Shown here piece by piece: positions 34,347-47,102 of a stretch of 64,000 nt of DNA; positions within the stretch are counted from its first letter, which is position 1; every line of letters starts with the position of its first letter. Where the stretch lies: contig BDIU01000412.1 in assembly GCA_002118135.1 (NCBI GenBank), positions 4,664 through 68,663 of the forward strand. Direction: 5' to 3'. A model generated the notes under the pieces. It did no database searches. It saw nothing but the letters and a program-made list of their open reading frames with translations, and was not told the origin of the DNA. This DNA comes from Trebouxia sp. TZW2008. Lineage: Eukaryota; Chlorophyta; Trebouxiophyceae; Trebouxiales; Trebouxiaceae. The position numbers were made by a program, and so were the translations under genes.

Positions 34347-35280
34347 CCCAATCTTCTAGGAACTCTTATTTCACTTTGTACTGTTTGAATTGTGTTGGGT
34401 GAACAGAACTTTGCTGATGGATCCTGCTTTGGTCATTGTGTTGTTTGAGTCTTCCGCTTGTGGGCACTCGGACTGTCAAGATGTAGGTGTTGTGGGTATT
34501 TGCAAGCTGTGCCAAGCCTTGATATGTGTATTGACTGTCACATTTATTGATGCGTGATTTCCAGCAATTGTAGCGACTCTGCCTGCACCTGATATGTTTT
34601 GATTGTATGATGTTTGAACGTCAGCACATGCTAGTTTCCTGTGCTGGCAAGCTAGTTGCCCACTGATAAACCATTTCAAGACTGATATGTTGCAGGATAA
34701 ATGTTTTCAAGCAGCATCTTTCCGTGATGAGTTGTGGTGTGTTGCTACAGAACATTTCCAATATTTTCTGTGAGTCAGAAAGCACGGTGCTTCGTGCTTG
34801 TGAAATACTTGCATTTCACAGCAGCATCTGGATGTCCAGTTCTTCCGGTGTGCGTCTGCCTGTCAGTGAGATGACCACTGAGCTGCAGCGTGCACATACT
34901 ACCAACTATTGAGGATCCTTCATGCAAGACATGTCACAGGCCGTGGGAATCCAGCCAACACCAAAGCAATGTTATGCAGACATTGTCAAGTGGTCTTGAC
35001 GATCTGCATTCAAAGCATCATCAATATCCAACGCTATATACCTGCTGCATGCTTGTAGTCATATGACGTTCTTTCAGCAGACAAACGTTCTGAGGGTCGC
35101 CCAGCACATTGACGGCAGTGATTACTGTTTGCACTGAACTGAGGGCAAAAGAATCCACAAGACTGGACTCAGGCTGCAACAATGAATACATGGAACAAAC
35201 ATAATAATGTCTTGCCATCCAGCACAAAAGAAATCTGCCCCTTCCTCAGGAGCAAAGTATGTTGGCATGACACGAGTGTG
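34347..35280. other. Convergent intergenic region, giant gene / PP6
   Basis: About 930 bp hold the 3' flanks of two converging genes. I see no domain-bearing frame, repeat or RNA gene. Confidence 0.5.
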
Positions 35281-37599
35281 TCACAGAAAGTATGGTACAG
35301 TGTTGCGCGGCGTCATCATATTTCCATTCTCCTGTGTTTCTGTGAAGTACTTGACTTCTTTCTGTAACTGGTCATTGAAGCACAAGACAGATGCAACATT
35401 GCCACACCTGTAGCAATAATTGGGCGCTGACCAGACTGTGACTAGAGAGTTCTCCTGCAAACACAGCAAACAATACATGACAACAAAGTCCTTGCAAAAA
35501 AATTGAAACTGGTGATGTGTGGTGCAGCATTGCAATACTAAAATGACCCGTGCTGCAACACAGAATGCTAGTAATGCTTGGCGCTGATGACTGTATGTTG
35601 CTGCAGTTTCTTGACTTGCAGTTGACAATGCAAATAAGTGAAGGCTGTACACACTTGCGAAAAGGTGTGGCAGACAATGTGTAATGCATGGCATGACCTG
35701 TGTCATTTCAATGACCACGTCATGAAAGCTGCAGATTTCACCACAAGCATCAAAGTCTGAGAATCTCACTGGAGGAAACATGTACTTCAGCCCCTCCTGA
35801 ACAAGCTGATGCGCTCTGCAAATCAGCTCCAGCCCATTGATTGAGTTGAACTCGGCTGCTACCCTGCCGCCAAACAACCAGCCAGCACCTCTGGGGCTGA
35901 TCGCCCAGGCTTCTGTGTCCTCTGGATCACTCCACATCAAGTCACAGAAAGGCCCTTCGTGCGGGATTTCACACACTCTTTCTATCGTACGTATCTGCGC
36001 AAGCATAGGGCGGTGAGTGTTGCCAGTTGGCTGAGGCATATCTGGTTGGACACGGGGCATCGTTCCTTGCAGGATCTTTGACCCAGACTTGGAGCACTGT
36101 ATGGCGCATTTTTGACAATGACTACATAGCAACAGGTCAAATAGCTGAAAAGGTTCAAAGCACTATCAAGTGGGGTGCTGTGACACAATGAATTCTCACC
36201 TGGTCCAGTGTTCTCAGATCTGGTGACAAGCCTCCATGAACACACAAAACCCGCCCATCTATAAGCGCCTGCAGGAAAACAGGGCTTTCTCTTTCATTAT
36301 TGCTGTGACTGCTGCACATTTCAGCAAACATTCCATGCCGTCACAACAATCCAAACAATTCCAAAATGCAGGAAGCTAATGATTGCATTGCCGTGATGAT
36401 GCTGCCAGGAAGAACAGGGAGCTGCAGTGCCATAGGACTGGACTGATGCAAAGTTCAGCTCAAAAATGGGGCTCACCGACAGTGTGAGGAAGTCAAACAC
36501 TTCTGTGCAATATCGCCATGCGTTGGGATTGCCGTACTTCCTCTGACACTCGTCATAGAAGCCATACACCTGCAGTCACAAGCAGACAAGCCCAGATGTT
36601 GTCAATGACGCAATCAGGTTGACAGGATCACATCAACAGTCATCCACAAAGTCTTGCATCAGCAAATGCAGCTGAGATGTCTGCTGGTCTGCCTCAAGTG
36701 AGGCCATATTGCCCTGCTGGCTCTGAAGCTGCATGAGGGAAAAAGAAGCAAGCTTTGTTCCACCTGAAATGCTGCTTATGCAATCACAGATTCAGAGTAC
36801 ATGTGATTGAAAGCATGTTATGAAATTTGTGCTTGAAGGCCGACTTAGCAGTGTTGAGCACTTGATGTTGTGGATATGATCAAGCCAGAATGAGTCATCT
36901 GAACCCAACAACTTTTGTTGTGTTGGCAAATTCTGATTTGTCAATGCCTGCTATACAAGGTTGGTCAGCAGCAGACCTGTGTGATTTGCCTGCTCTCGTG
37001 GTTCCCTCTGAGCAGTGTCATGTTTGCTGGGTATCTAGCTTTCAGCAGCATAAGCAGCGTGAACGTTTCAAGGCTGTTGTAGCCTCTGTCCACAAAGTCA
37101 CCCATGAAGATGTAGTTTGTGCTGGGTACCTCGCCACCAGTGGCAAATAGCTTGAGCAAGTCATGAAACTGGCCATGAATGTCTCCACAAACCTGCAAAA
37201 TGTTGCCATAAGCTTCTTGACGACTATTGACTTGCAATGATTCAAATGCAGTATGTAGTCCTGTTGAGCGCTGCAAGTGGTGCTGGGGGTCAGGTGCTTA
37301 CTGTCACAGGACTGTTGACTGGCTGTACATTAGACTCCTCAACTAAGATCTCCTTGGTCTGCACATTCAGCCAGGACATCAGCCTTTGTAACACATTCCT
37401 GATCGACCTGCTTACAACTCGTATTGGCTCACGTATTCACACAATGCTTTGAGTTCGTCTTCTTGCAGCGCCTGGCACTTTTTGACTTTCTCAATCCAGT
37501 TGTCCAAGTCCACACCCTGCAAGAGAGTTGCTTACTCTCGACCGATACAACAATCAATGCAAAACGCTGTTTTATGTCTGCCAACGGCTTGCGCACCAT
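35281..37599 (-). CDS. PP6C/FyPP: Serine/threonine protein phosphatase PP6 catalytic subunit (8 coding exons, 306 aa)
   Basis: Two-metal PPP-family phosphatase of the PP6 (plant FyPP) branch. Exons: ATG only at 37597-37599 (inferred), 37433-37516, 37302-37358, 36977-37192, 36477-36569, 36200-36268, 35770-35994, 35281-35454. Every internal intron is phase 0. Motifs: DNWIEKVKK start, [95 protein letters not shown], and the carboxyl end VPYFL with the terminal leucine methylated in this family. All metal and catalytic residues are present. Length matches the usual ~305 aa. The 5' coding exon appears to be the bare start codon: ATG|GTGCGC, an 80-nt intron, then TCTCTTGCAG|GGTGTGGAC. An alternative non-coding arrangement cannot be excluded. 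Confidence 0.94.
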
Positions 37600-37946
37600 C
37601 AAACGCAAAGCTCGCCAGCAGCAAGCAAGACCTCAGTCAGCTACTTGGTTGATCTAAGGGTCTGGTGGACTCAAAAAACTTTGAAGGCCGCACACAGGGA
37701 GTAGAAACTGCGAAGCCCGTGGCAAGTATTATTCGAGACAGTCCGTGGTCTCTGATCTGACACTGAGCGCACAGTACACGCTTCTGACGCGATATTGAAA
37801 GTGCAAGAGCAAAATTGTACAAGCCCTGACCACGTGGTCGAAAGGGTTTGCACAGTAGTCGGCCAAGATCACGGCTGATATCGGACAGCACTGTCTAAGA
37901 TTGCCGCTTTGTGATCATAAGTGCGATAAAGGCGTGACTAGCACAG
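37600..37946. promoter_or_regulatory. Divergent promoter region (PP6 and S1 protein)
   Basis: 347 bp separate the start codons of the two divergent genes. An open minus frame here has no domain. No clear motif is visible. Confidence 0.5.
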
Positions 37947-40900
37947 ATGGCGTTCAGCGGACTGCACGCCCCACTGCGGGGTGATCTTGCACACGCCGCA
38001 GGTCCACGTTCTGCTCCTCCGTGCCACTTGCACCTGTCCCATTCGCACTTTGGCAGACGCCCTCCCCTTTCTCGCCATGTCGCGCACAGTAGCTCAAGCA
38101 GACATGACCTGGCACAGCTTGACAGCCGTACCAGAAATCACTGTTTAGGTCAAACAAGCAGCAAAAAAAAGCGCAAGAGTCTGCAGACTTGCGCTGTCGC
38201 TGACGAAATTCGGCAGGCAGCTGCAGCCGAGAGCACAAGCACGTCTGCAAGCGGGCCGCATCCCTCAGGCGAGCAGCCATTCCCAAGTCAACAGCCAGCT
38301 TCAGTTCAGCAACAAACATCACCGCAGCCCTCCAGCACAGACCTTCCTGGCCCCTCAAGCGCAGTGCAGCCAACACCTCCACCACCAAGCAGCAACCCCA
38401 GCACATCGCAATCAGTGCCCCCGCAATACAGCAGCAATTCAGGCAGACCTGTGAGGCATCCAACTGTTCCGCCTCCAGACAGCAGAGCAAGCGGGCAGAG
38501 TACTGCAGCACCCAGCAGACAAGAGTTGCTGCCTTCGTTTTCATCGTCACACAGACCAGCATACAGGGGGACCATAGAGAATAGAAGAAACAAGGATGGC
38601 AACATTCGTACAGAGTTCACCTCATCTCGTGATAACAGAGGCCCTGCTCCAATCCTAATCCCCGTGGCAGAGTCTGACTGGCTCATGCCAGGCAGAACTG
38701 TGGTGGCTGAAGTGGTGTTCAGCAATGCTAACGGATGCAAACTAGAAATGCTGAGAGATCGGCGGGTCTGTGGGTACGATTCCTGTCTATTGCATGCATC
38801 TGGTATCCTGCATATGCGCTCTGGACTGCATGTGACATGCAACATCAGCTTTGAGTACCACAAAAGAATGATGGGTCTGCGGGTAGGAACTCCAGCCAGT
38901 TGGCTACACCTGAAAGCCTGCATACATGCTCTCCATTGGGTGTGGTATGGCACATTATGCTGGCTTTGAGTTTTGTAGATGATGCACAGTCATGTGCAAA
39001 ACCTTTACTTGACGCACACTCACTTACATACCTAGCAAACAGTTAGCCCCTTGTGATGCAGCGGCGCATGCAGCAATCGAAAAGACACATTGCACCAGCA
39101 TCCATTGGAGACTCTACAGAACATGCAGAACTACCAGAACACATTGCATCAGGCCAAGTGTAGTCCTACCTCCATACTCTTGCTGTTGCTGTTGCTGCTG
39201 ATGGTACTGGGCTGCTGCTCATTGGGTAAGTCCACAAGCTCTGCCTCAGAAGTAAGTCTGGACACAGTATGGTGGATGACATCCAGCTATCACCATGCAT
39301 GCAACCCAGGCCAAGGCACAGTTTCCTAGCGTTACTGTTGTTGCAGATGGTGCCCAGCTGCAGAGGCGCCTGATGTACTTCGAGACATCTTTTTGAACAC
39401 TTGACAACACAGTTCATGCAAACCAAGTTTTGGCACGGTGGCGCATTGGGTCAAGCTGAAAAGCATATTGGGTCAAGCCAAAAAGCACTGCATCAGACTT
39501 TAGACCATTGCATCAGATCAAAATAAAGCACAGCTTCACAGCCTCGCTGTTGTTACAGATGGTGCCCAGCTGCTGAGGCGCCGTACCTGCTTCGAGATGA
39601 CACAGACAACTTGAAGCTCGAGGACAAATTCAACCTGAAAGACATCATGAAGGTTGGACTTGTCAGAGAGTTCAAGGTGGGCTTTTGATTCCCCTCATGC
39701 CCTGTGCCAAGTCCTGTGTCCGTGCTCTGCCATCTCTGTCAATTTGTGCCAAATCTTATGTCAATGCCTATACACAGCATCTTATGAGGCCTGGGATACT
39801 TAAAGAGGTCAGGATGGGGTTGTCGTGGGCTTCTTCTGTGCTTGCATAGTAACTTCTGCCTACAGTGATAGTTTGCAGAACCTGTGCCAAATCTGTTGTC
39901 TGTGCCCACAAACACCTGTGTTCTCCTGTGCCTAGTGCCATGTCTGTGCTCATATGGCACTTTATGACTGCTGCGAATTGTCCCAGGCTGCTGGTTAGCT
40001 TGTAGCCGACAGCAGTGCATGCAGGACCGTTGTGGTCATGCAGTCGTCCAAATCCTCATTGCTGATCGATGGGTTTTTATTTGCCTTATGACCCGCAGAA
40101 GCAACTGGTGATGACCATAGCACATGTCTGGAATGTCAAACGCATATCTGCCTCTGCAACTCATGTTGAAAGCCTCATCTGGAGTGCACGGAACAAGGTG
40201 CTGGTGCTGCTCATCCAAGCCTTGGATGTCAGTCAGCCAAAATTGCAAATCAGGGTCCTCTTGCTTGTGTGAATGATTGTATCAACCAACCTGTGGGTTC
40301 AGTGGCGTGTGTTGATGTGTGTCAATCAAAAAGCTAACAATGTTGTGACAAAGCGTGACTAGTGGGTCCTACTGTTTGACCAGGGCACCGTTCTTGTGTG
40401 TCTCTCACTCACTGTTACACTATCAGGAAGTTGTGGCTCAAACTGTTGCCTGTCTGCAGGTCATGAAAGTGCCAAGAGAGTTGTCATATCACGGCTCAGG
40501 ACCCTTGGTCTCTGCGCGGGTGCATGATCTGGACATCTTGTGGAGAAGGACATTCCAGCTCTTCGAATGCTGTGCAAAGGTCAGACCTTTCTCCTCTTTC
40601 AGTAAGCTCTGGCTGCTGTGCAAAACTCAGACAATTGCCCCTGTAGAAGCAATGCTGTCCATGGTACTGTGCCCTGCTCATGTAACACATGTTTCTCTTT
40701 GTGAACAGACACTCAATGGAGGCACTTGTTGTAAGGCCAGTTGCACAGTACAGTTGCACTCAATTTCTGCATGTTGCAAGCTCAGTGACACTGGGAAGCA
40801 ATCACTACATTCTGACCACGGTGGTGTATGTGAGTCACAGCAAGTCATTACAAGAACAATGGGTTTCTTGCAATCAAAGCAGTCGGCAGGGGAGCGACCA

Positions 40901-43900
40901 GTGCATGGAAATGAACAGGTTTGCAGATTCAGACTTGCATGCAATGTCATTCCTGCCAAGGCTTGTGATGGTATCTGTCTCTCAGACCATGTAACAGGCC
41001 CTGAAGGCTTGCTCTTCGTCGCTTCAAGGGCTCAATCAAGGTTGGCCATTGTTCTGGAGCTGGGTCTCAGCGTCAACACCAGCAACTTGTCAGTATGTGT
41101 TAGCTACAGACCCTCTGGACAGTCATATCAATGCTGTCCCATTACAGTTCTTCTGCAACCTGACAGCAGTTTGATCGCGGTGTCATGCACTTTCCTGACT
41201 CAAGTCTGTCACATGCTTTGTTGCTGGTCATTCCTTTGAGCCCTGTCAGTGTTGATGGCAGAAAATACCTGCTGCAATCAGCCTGGGTAGGACTCAGGGC
41301 ACTGGCCAGTACAAAGGTGGTAGATATCAATTGGAGGCATGCAAGCAGTCTGAGCTGAAGCAAATTTAGCCAACTGCTCTAGATTGTGTCTAGGCAATTT
41401 GGCAGCAACAGCTTGGGTGCAGACATGTATAGATGCATGTTACAACATGCAGAGCCTGCGCTTGTTTCAAATCAGCATGCTGCGTATCTGCTCTGTAGCT
41501 GTCAGCAATGGTGTGCAACCAAAGTATGGCTTGGCAGCTACTTTTGCTCATAGCAGAGAGCAGACAGACTGAATGCTGGTTGACGTGCCTCATAGGCTGA
41601 TGGTCACTTGTCTCACCTAGCTGCTTTTGATGTTGCATGACATGGACGATGCAAACAAACCAATACTGGTAGTGCAGGACAAGGAGATCATCACTGTAGA
41701 CATCTTGGACACAAATCAGGGCGGCCTGCTCAGCCGATGTCAGAGCCTGCAAGCCTTCATCCCCATCTCCCATATGGCCAGGGATAAAGAGAACTGGCTT
41801 AGTCAAGAGGTGAGCCGTGTTACTTCTTGTCAAAAACAACATTGCATGATGGCAGTCATGCCTGTCTCTCACTTTGCCAGGACCAAGGTCAAGCGGCCAA
41901 GACAAGAGGTCGCCCCCCGTGCAATTCATGTATCATCAACTGCAATGCTGCATTGATGGCTTGCATCACTGTCTCTTGACTTACTTATCACAGATCAAAC
42001 TAGCTTGGCCAAGAGGTCAGCTTCCTTTTAGTTTGTCATTTCAATAGCATCCCAGTTGACTTCCACCTGGTCAGAAACGTAGCCATTTCGCTTAATCAAC
42101 AGATGTGTTGCCTGCAGCACTATGTGTGAGTCTGGAATCATGGCACGCATTGCTGTCTCTTTACTCAGTGAAAACAGAAGCAGCCGCCTCATTCAAGAGT
42201 TCACCTTTCATGCATGCATGCCAACTTTCTCTTCTGCAGCACAGCGTGTTCAATGTGCAGCGCTGCAGATGTCCTTCCTCATGAAATGAAGTTGTCTTGC
42301 ATTCCTGGCAAGCTTTTCCAGAATTCAGCCAGGTATGCACGGCAGTGGAAAGATGACCCCAAGCCTTTTTCAAGTTCATTGTTTTTCAATTTCATTTATT
42401 TTCAAGCTTATGAGAAGTGCAAGCCCAATGCACAGCCTCCACAGCGTGCAAGGGTGTCAGTGCAAGCTGGAACCCTCCTTCAGACCTCAAGTTCGAGTCT
42501 GTTGTGTCAAAGGACCTGCAACATACATCCCTGAAACCTCAAATATGGGTCTCTTTTATCACAGGAGTTGGAAAACATGAAAGGCAAGAAAGTGGACGTC
42601 ACCGTCATTGAAGTCGACGCAGCCTTCAGGAAGATTGTGCTTTCAATGGGTCGAGCAGACCAGTACAAGCAGCTAAAAGCCATACACCTAGGAGCGCTGA
42701 TGTGGGGTGAAGTGCGCAGAATAGAGGAGTTTGGCTGCTTTGTTGGGCTTGATGGCACCAGAATCAGTGGGCTGTTGCACATCTCCAATATCTCCAGAGC
42801 TCGTGTAGAGTCTGTCTCGGTGAGTGCGGCTTCTCCCTTTTGTCAACATATGTGTGCTGTCAGCTGTATTTGTTTAGGCTGCTTCGTTGGGCTTGACGGC
42901 ATCAGAATTTGAGGGCTGTTGCACATCTCTAACATCTCCAAAGCTCATGGAGAGTCTGCCTCGATAAGGCCTGTCTAGTGTTTGCCATGACATGTGTGTG
43001 CTGATGTCTGTGGATGTATGTGAGAGTTCGAGGCCTTTTGGTGGCACCAGAATCAACAGGCTGTTGCATGTCTCTACCATCTCAAGAGCTCATGTAGAGT
43101 CCGTCTCGGTAAATCCTCAGCCCTCACGGCCTTCCTTGCTTGCAAATTCAGCAGTGTACAGCGCAAGAAGCATCAGCTGGTATCAGTGCAATGGTATCAT
43201 GCCTTGGACTCTCACGGACCTGCTCTCTTTTTTCCAAGGGACAGAGCAAGAATGACTATACTTTAGTCAGCTTTAAGAAGACTATGTGCGTGGGCCTCAT
43301 AGTGGCAATGACATTATGTCCATGAGGTTCAGGTAGTGTGCTCTGAACGCCTCTTGTCTTGCTCAGGTGAAGGGCCCTCTGCAGTACCCAACATATTGTT
43401 TGCTGCCCTCGTGCTCAGCTCTTTGTAAGGCTGTGTTGTCTACAAGTCGGCTGGGGCTGTTAGCCTGTAGCTCTGATGCTTCATAGTGCTGCCAGCTGCC
43501 ACATGACAAAGCCTGGCAGTTGACAGCGCTGCTGCAGCACCAGCATTGCAGGCATGTAGTATCTGCTGCTTTGCAAGCTTAGCCTAGAAGCATTGTGTAC
43601 GGGCAATTGTCCAGAGCACCCTGCAGTTCTTGTGGCTGAAAAGGCTGCATATCAAGCTGAGTTAGCATGTTGATATACCAATACAATTGCAATGTGATTC
43701 TTCTGCTGAAGATGCTGATTTTGGGGCTGAAGATTGGAGTTGCAACAAGGAAAGGCTGCAACAGTAGCAAGCAGAACACCTTGTATGTGCTCCCAGAACC
43801 TCTTCACACATGTATGCTTGGTCAGACAAACAACTTTTTGCGTTGGAGATTGCACTGGGGATCCAGCCTGCAAGGGTTCAATGCCTGGCTGCAGGATGTC

Positions 43901-44797
43901 TTCCAATTGGGAGAGCGTGTGAGGTGTCTGGTAATGGGGATGGATGACAACTTTACCAGGATCAGCCTTTCAACTGCTGAACTTGAAGCCAATGACGGCG
44001 ACATCATGTTTGACAAGGTAATTGCAATCATGCTTCTTGGTGCAAGAACTGTAAGTGAGTATTTTGCTGCTCTGGCACTCTGCAATGGCTGTATGGTCAT
44101 CATGCACAATCCCTGCCATTCTTATGCACATGGGCATTTGCTGCAACACTAATCAATGCAAAAAAGGTGCGTTGTTGGGAGATTGCTTGTTGAAAGGCTT
44201 TGATTGCCGTTGCTCACAAAGCATGCTGTGCATAAGACAGCCCTTTGCTGCAAGACTAAGTAGCATCAAGAGCTGACTGTGCTTAAATGGCGTGAAGCTG
44301 TGTATCTGGTGTCAGAAAGATACACATGCAGGCATGCACGTTCGGTCTGCAGAAGTGGGTGTATGAGACTCACTTGGACATAAGAGCATCTACAGCACAA
44401 GTCAGGCCCAAGCTGCTATGCTGCACAATTTTGCACAGCATGCAGTTACTATATATATTGTTGTATACTATGTACTGCATTTGAAGTTGTTGTTTTCGTT
44501 GCAGGAGAGAGTGCATGAGACATGTTTTGAACATAATACCATTGGCGGCACCTACAACTCACGCCTAAGCTGCTATGCTGCACAAAGTCGCACGGCATAC
44601 AGGTTCTGGACTTGCTGTTTCTGCTGCAGGAGAGGGTGTATGAAAACGCAGAGGCACAAGCTAGGATATTCATGGATTATGTACAATCAAGCAAAGATGC
44701 GGAAGACGACTTCGACTTTGAGGGTGACCGGGAACCTGATGCTGGGAGCCCTGATAGTCAGACTGCAGGCAAAACCGCGTCTGCAAACCCCCAATAG
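37947..44797 (+). CDS. Plastid-type S1 RNA-binding domain protein (7 exons, 580 aa)
   Basis: RNA-binding protein with S1 (OB-fold) domains, related to ribosomal protein S1-like factors of plastid translation. Exons: 37947-38773, 39559-39676, 40460-40579, 41678-41809, 42565-42819, 43895-44017, 44630-44797; sum 1743 nt. The N-terminus is rich in S, R, H and A with few acids, fitting a chloroplast transit peptide, then a long S/P/Q-rich linker. A first S1-like segment (GRTVVAEVVFSNANGCKLEM) spans exons 1-2. A second is in exon 4 (ILDTNQGGLLSRCQSLQAF). The best is in exons 5-6: GEVRRIEEFGCFVGLDG, RISGLLHISNIS, then GERVRCLVMGMDDNFTRISL. The acidic C-terminus ends at TAG. Plastid location and role are inferred from the family and transit-like start. 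Four exon edges have echoes. A candidate exon at about 40119-40210 was left out because skipping it keeps phase and gives a natural join. Confidence 0.88.
39334..39400 (+). repeat. Decayed copy of S1-gene exon 2 5' end
   Basis: ttgttgcagatggtgcccagctg at 39338-39360 matches the acceptor and start of real exon 2 (39559) at a period of 212 bp. It diverges after about 50 bases. Confidence 0.85.
41860..42210 (+). repeat. About four decayed copies of S1-gene exon 4 3' end with donor
   Basis: The exon end ...agtcaagag|gtgagc (donor at 41810) is echoed with the donor-equivalent GT near 41909, 42015, 42105 and 42199, a spacing of 90-106 bp. The preceding bases (ctgtctct.actt) are also shared among copies. 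Confidence 0.65.
42865..43118 (+). repeat. Two decayed copies of S1-gene exon 5 3' end
   Basis: The segment GLDGTRISGLLHISNIS up to the donor is repeated. Anchor gaatc.. falls at 42761 (real), 42905 and 43050, a period of 144-145 bp. Copy 1 has a stop in place of SG. Copy 2 reads GTRINRLLHVSTIS through to VESVS and gtaaat. Confidence 0.92.
44405..44625 (+). repeat. Decayed copy of S1-gene last-exon 5' edge with intron
   Basis: GCAGGAGAG.GTG.ATGA occurs at 44501 and at the real acceptor 44626 (period 125 bp). The upstream text agctgctatgctgcacaa is duplicated too (44411 and 44570). Confidence 0.85.
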
Positions 44798-45214
44798 CAT
44801 AATTTGGCACATGATGTCTAAATATGTGCTTAGATCACCATCCCTTGCTTAGGCCACGCGCTCATTTTGTAGTATGCAGGCTTGTACATTATGCAGTCTT
44901 CAGTCTGCAAGGCAAATTTCGCTGTTGCTTGAAGTTCGAAACAAAATGCCGCTTGCAATCCCATGTTGAGTGCTCAATCAGACAATGCAATGAACATGTT
45001 CAACAATATTAAAGCTAGCTTTTCTCGACATGCGACACGTAACGACCAGCTCTAAAGTTTGCAAACATATGCAGATAAATTGTCTTCGAGGCGTTTGCCT
45101 GCGCCAGTTTTGGGCGCAAAGCATCAGCTCCTGATTGCATGTATGAGCTCCGAATCCAACTTTCTATGCTCCTTGCTTACATCGAGGACCTCGAAGACGT
45201 TCAACAGCAGTGAA
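44798..45214. other. Intergenic, S1 gene to F-box-like gene
   Basis: Holds the 3' flank of the S1 gene and the presumed promoter of the next. An in-frame ATG at 45143 could extend the next protein by 24 residues. No other element seen. Confidence 0.45.
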
Positions 45215-46111
45215 ATGAGCGGTCCAGACTGGCACTTTCCAAAAGAAGTTTGGGAGCTCATCGCGTCATTTTGCATCGAGCGGAATGAGTTGCGCACTGT
45301 TTTAAGTGTATGCCGCGATCTTGCTGCTCTGCAGTCTGTCTGTCGAGCGTCAAAGCATTGCGCATCTGCATTGTGGGTTGCGGTGGCTGATCTGTGTGAC
45401 ACCTATCGACTCAGCGATTGGACGTACTGTCGCCGCAGCGCTCTGCAATTTCATGCCGACAGAGAAGGGTGGCAGCTGACCAAGACACAGTTTGCAAAGG
45501 CGATGCTGCTTCCGCCAAATTTGGTGATTGTCTATCTTCAAGTCCAGACCGACGCACGCGTCAGAGTCGAGCACTCTGTCGCTGTGCACCAGTATCTTCT
45601 CACAGTTCTAGATCTGATCAGGCTCGAGTCTGTTCCGGCTGTCAAGTGCACACATTGTCACGAACCTGAAATGCACGGAGATACAAGTATGCAACTCCAG
45701 AGGAACTATGTCAAACAGGTGCAGCTGTTCAAGTGGACGATGCAGGTCTTGCATGAGCACAGACCAACACAATATGCTGCAGCAGCAGAAGCTGTGGAAA
45801 GCAGCGGTAGCGTCAGGATCCAGCATTGTTGACACTTGCTGCTGATGCAGGATGTGATTGCAGCTGCAGACAAAAAATGGAACGGCATTGCAGGCCTGCA
45901 GAACCGTCGCAAGGAAGTCAATGCTCTGTCAGGCATAAAGAGGAAGAAACCACAGGCCAGATACGCAACGCGAGCTTCTGAAGGATGGTTCAGGCCTTTT
46001 GCCATGCCTGAATGCTGCAAGCAGCTTGCAGGAAAATGGGACAATGTGTGCTGCCATCATGTCTGCTCCAGCTGCCGAACAAAATTTGAGAGACGAAAAT
46101 GGGGATTGTGA
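45215..46111 (+). CDS. F-box-like protein with cysteine pairs (3' structure uncertain)
   Basis: From ATG 45215 the frame opens MSGPDWHFPKEVWELIASF and continues with VCRDLAALQSVCRASKHCA. This fits an F-box (P..VW..I..F, then L..VCR...), suggesting a substrate adaptor of an SCF ubiquitin ligase. Further on come CTHC..PEMH and, in a second segment from 45851 (after GATGCAG), DVIAAADKKWNGIAG, SGIKRKKPQARYATR and a cysteine-rich tail CCHHVCSSCRTKF that could bind zinc. The two segments are in the same frame, separated by one stop at 45830. The join could use donor GTGCAG at 45719, or GTCAGG at 45813 with a very short 38-nt intron. A further exon near 46509-46548 or 46511-46618 may follow. An earlier ATG exists at 45143. 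The F-box call is by pattern only. Confidence 0.55.
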
Positions 46112-47102
46112 CACTGGTTGCATGGAAAGACTGCACACCACGCTGGTGCAATGCAGTGCAGCATCTTCAGCAGGATGGCATTAGCTTATCAATTCTTTCA
46201 GAGAATGGCATCAGCTTATCAATCATTCTTGTTGCCTTGTTTCTGCCAGCAGCTCAACAAGTCTATGCTCCTTGCCAGCTTAATGCGCACATTGGGCACA
46301 GTGTCAAGCCCTGCTGGTGCCTTACTCTGGCGTACGTCCTTCAGCTGGCATCAAGGACCTTTTCCTTGTTGCATAGGACATCTTTGATGACTGCTCAGTG
46401 TCAGCCTGATAGTCGTAGCTGTTTGGTAAATAGTGTACAGGGGCCACTAAGCAGGCCGTCTGTACATGTACTGCTAGCATTTCAAGTGCTACTTTCCTGT
46501 TGTTACAGATCAACGCCAGTGGTTGATGCCACTACATCAACTAGCTAGCCTATTGGGTTATAAGCCTGTCACACGTGCCGAAGTGCAAAGGCTACTCGGA
46601 AGCAGAACTTGCTGTTGGTAGGCACAAACGATCTTGTGAATGTTTTGGAATCACTGGATCATTCTTGCCCTTGAAAATTTGTCTATCAAAATTCCACGCA
46701 CTGCTCTATTGTCGAAGAGATGCTGTTGTAGCAGCTGCTCGTTATCAGTCCGTGCTTCTTCTGCTGCTGCTCCACAAAAGTTCCAGATCTCGGTTCTGTC
46801 GAAGGCTTGCATCGAATCCCGTGTGCTGTTGCGGCATACAGTGCTTCCTTAATTCTCCTCACAAGCTGTGTTCTGCGTGCAAGGCCCGAGCTCGGTGTCG
46901 TGGGCTCACATCGCAAACAGAAGATCTTTGAGGGTAGGTCTGAACACCGTAGATCGCCTGTCTAGCCCAACGAACAGGACAAGCTTATCTGTAGTTTTTA
47001 ACCTGGTTGGTGTGCTGTAGTGCGACTCTTTTGATGCCAAGCATTGACAAGTGCCTCAGCAAATGACAGACGGTGCCCGACTGCAGGTTCACGTAGTCGA
47101 GG
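46112..47102. other. Unassigned stretch before the dynamin-like gene
   Basis: May contain the last exon(s) of the F-box-like gene. After GTTGTTACAG at 46508, one frame reads QRQWLMPLHQLASLLGYK and then RAEVQRLLGSR, which looks coding, but its phase does not match any donor I could find. Frames on both strands at 46686-46931 are cysteine-rich and unassigned. A near-duplicate gcatcagcttatcaat pair sits at about 46180 and 46207. Confidence 0.4.

Noticed and set aside
40119..40210. Possible extra S1-gene exon after CCGCAG
   Set aside because: Open and flanked by plausible splice sites, but the join without it keeps phase and the protein reads naturally (REFK then VMKVPRELSY).
40355..41239. 294-codon plus open frame
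   Set aside because: Contains the real S1 exon 40460-40579 but runs through its donor into intron text with no domain.
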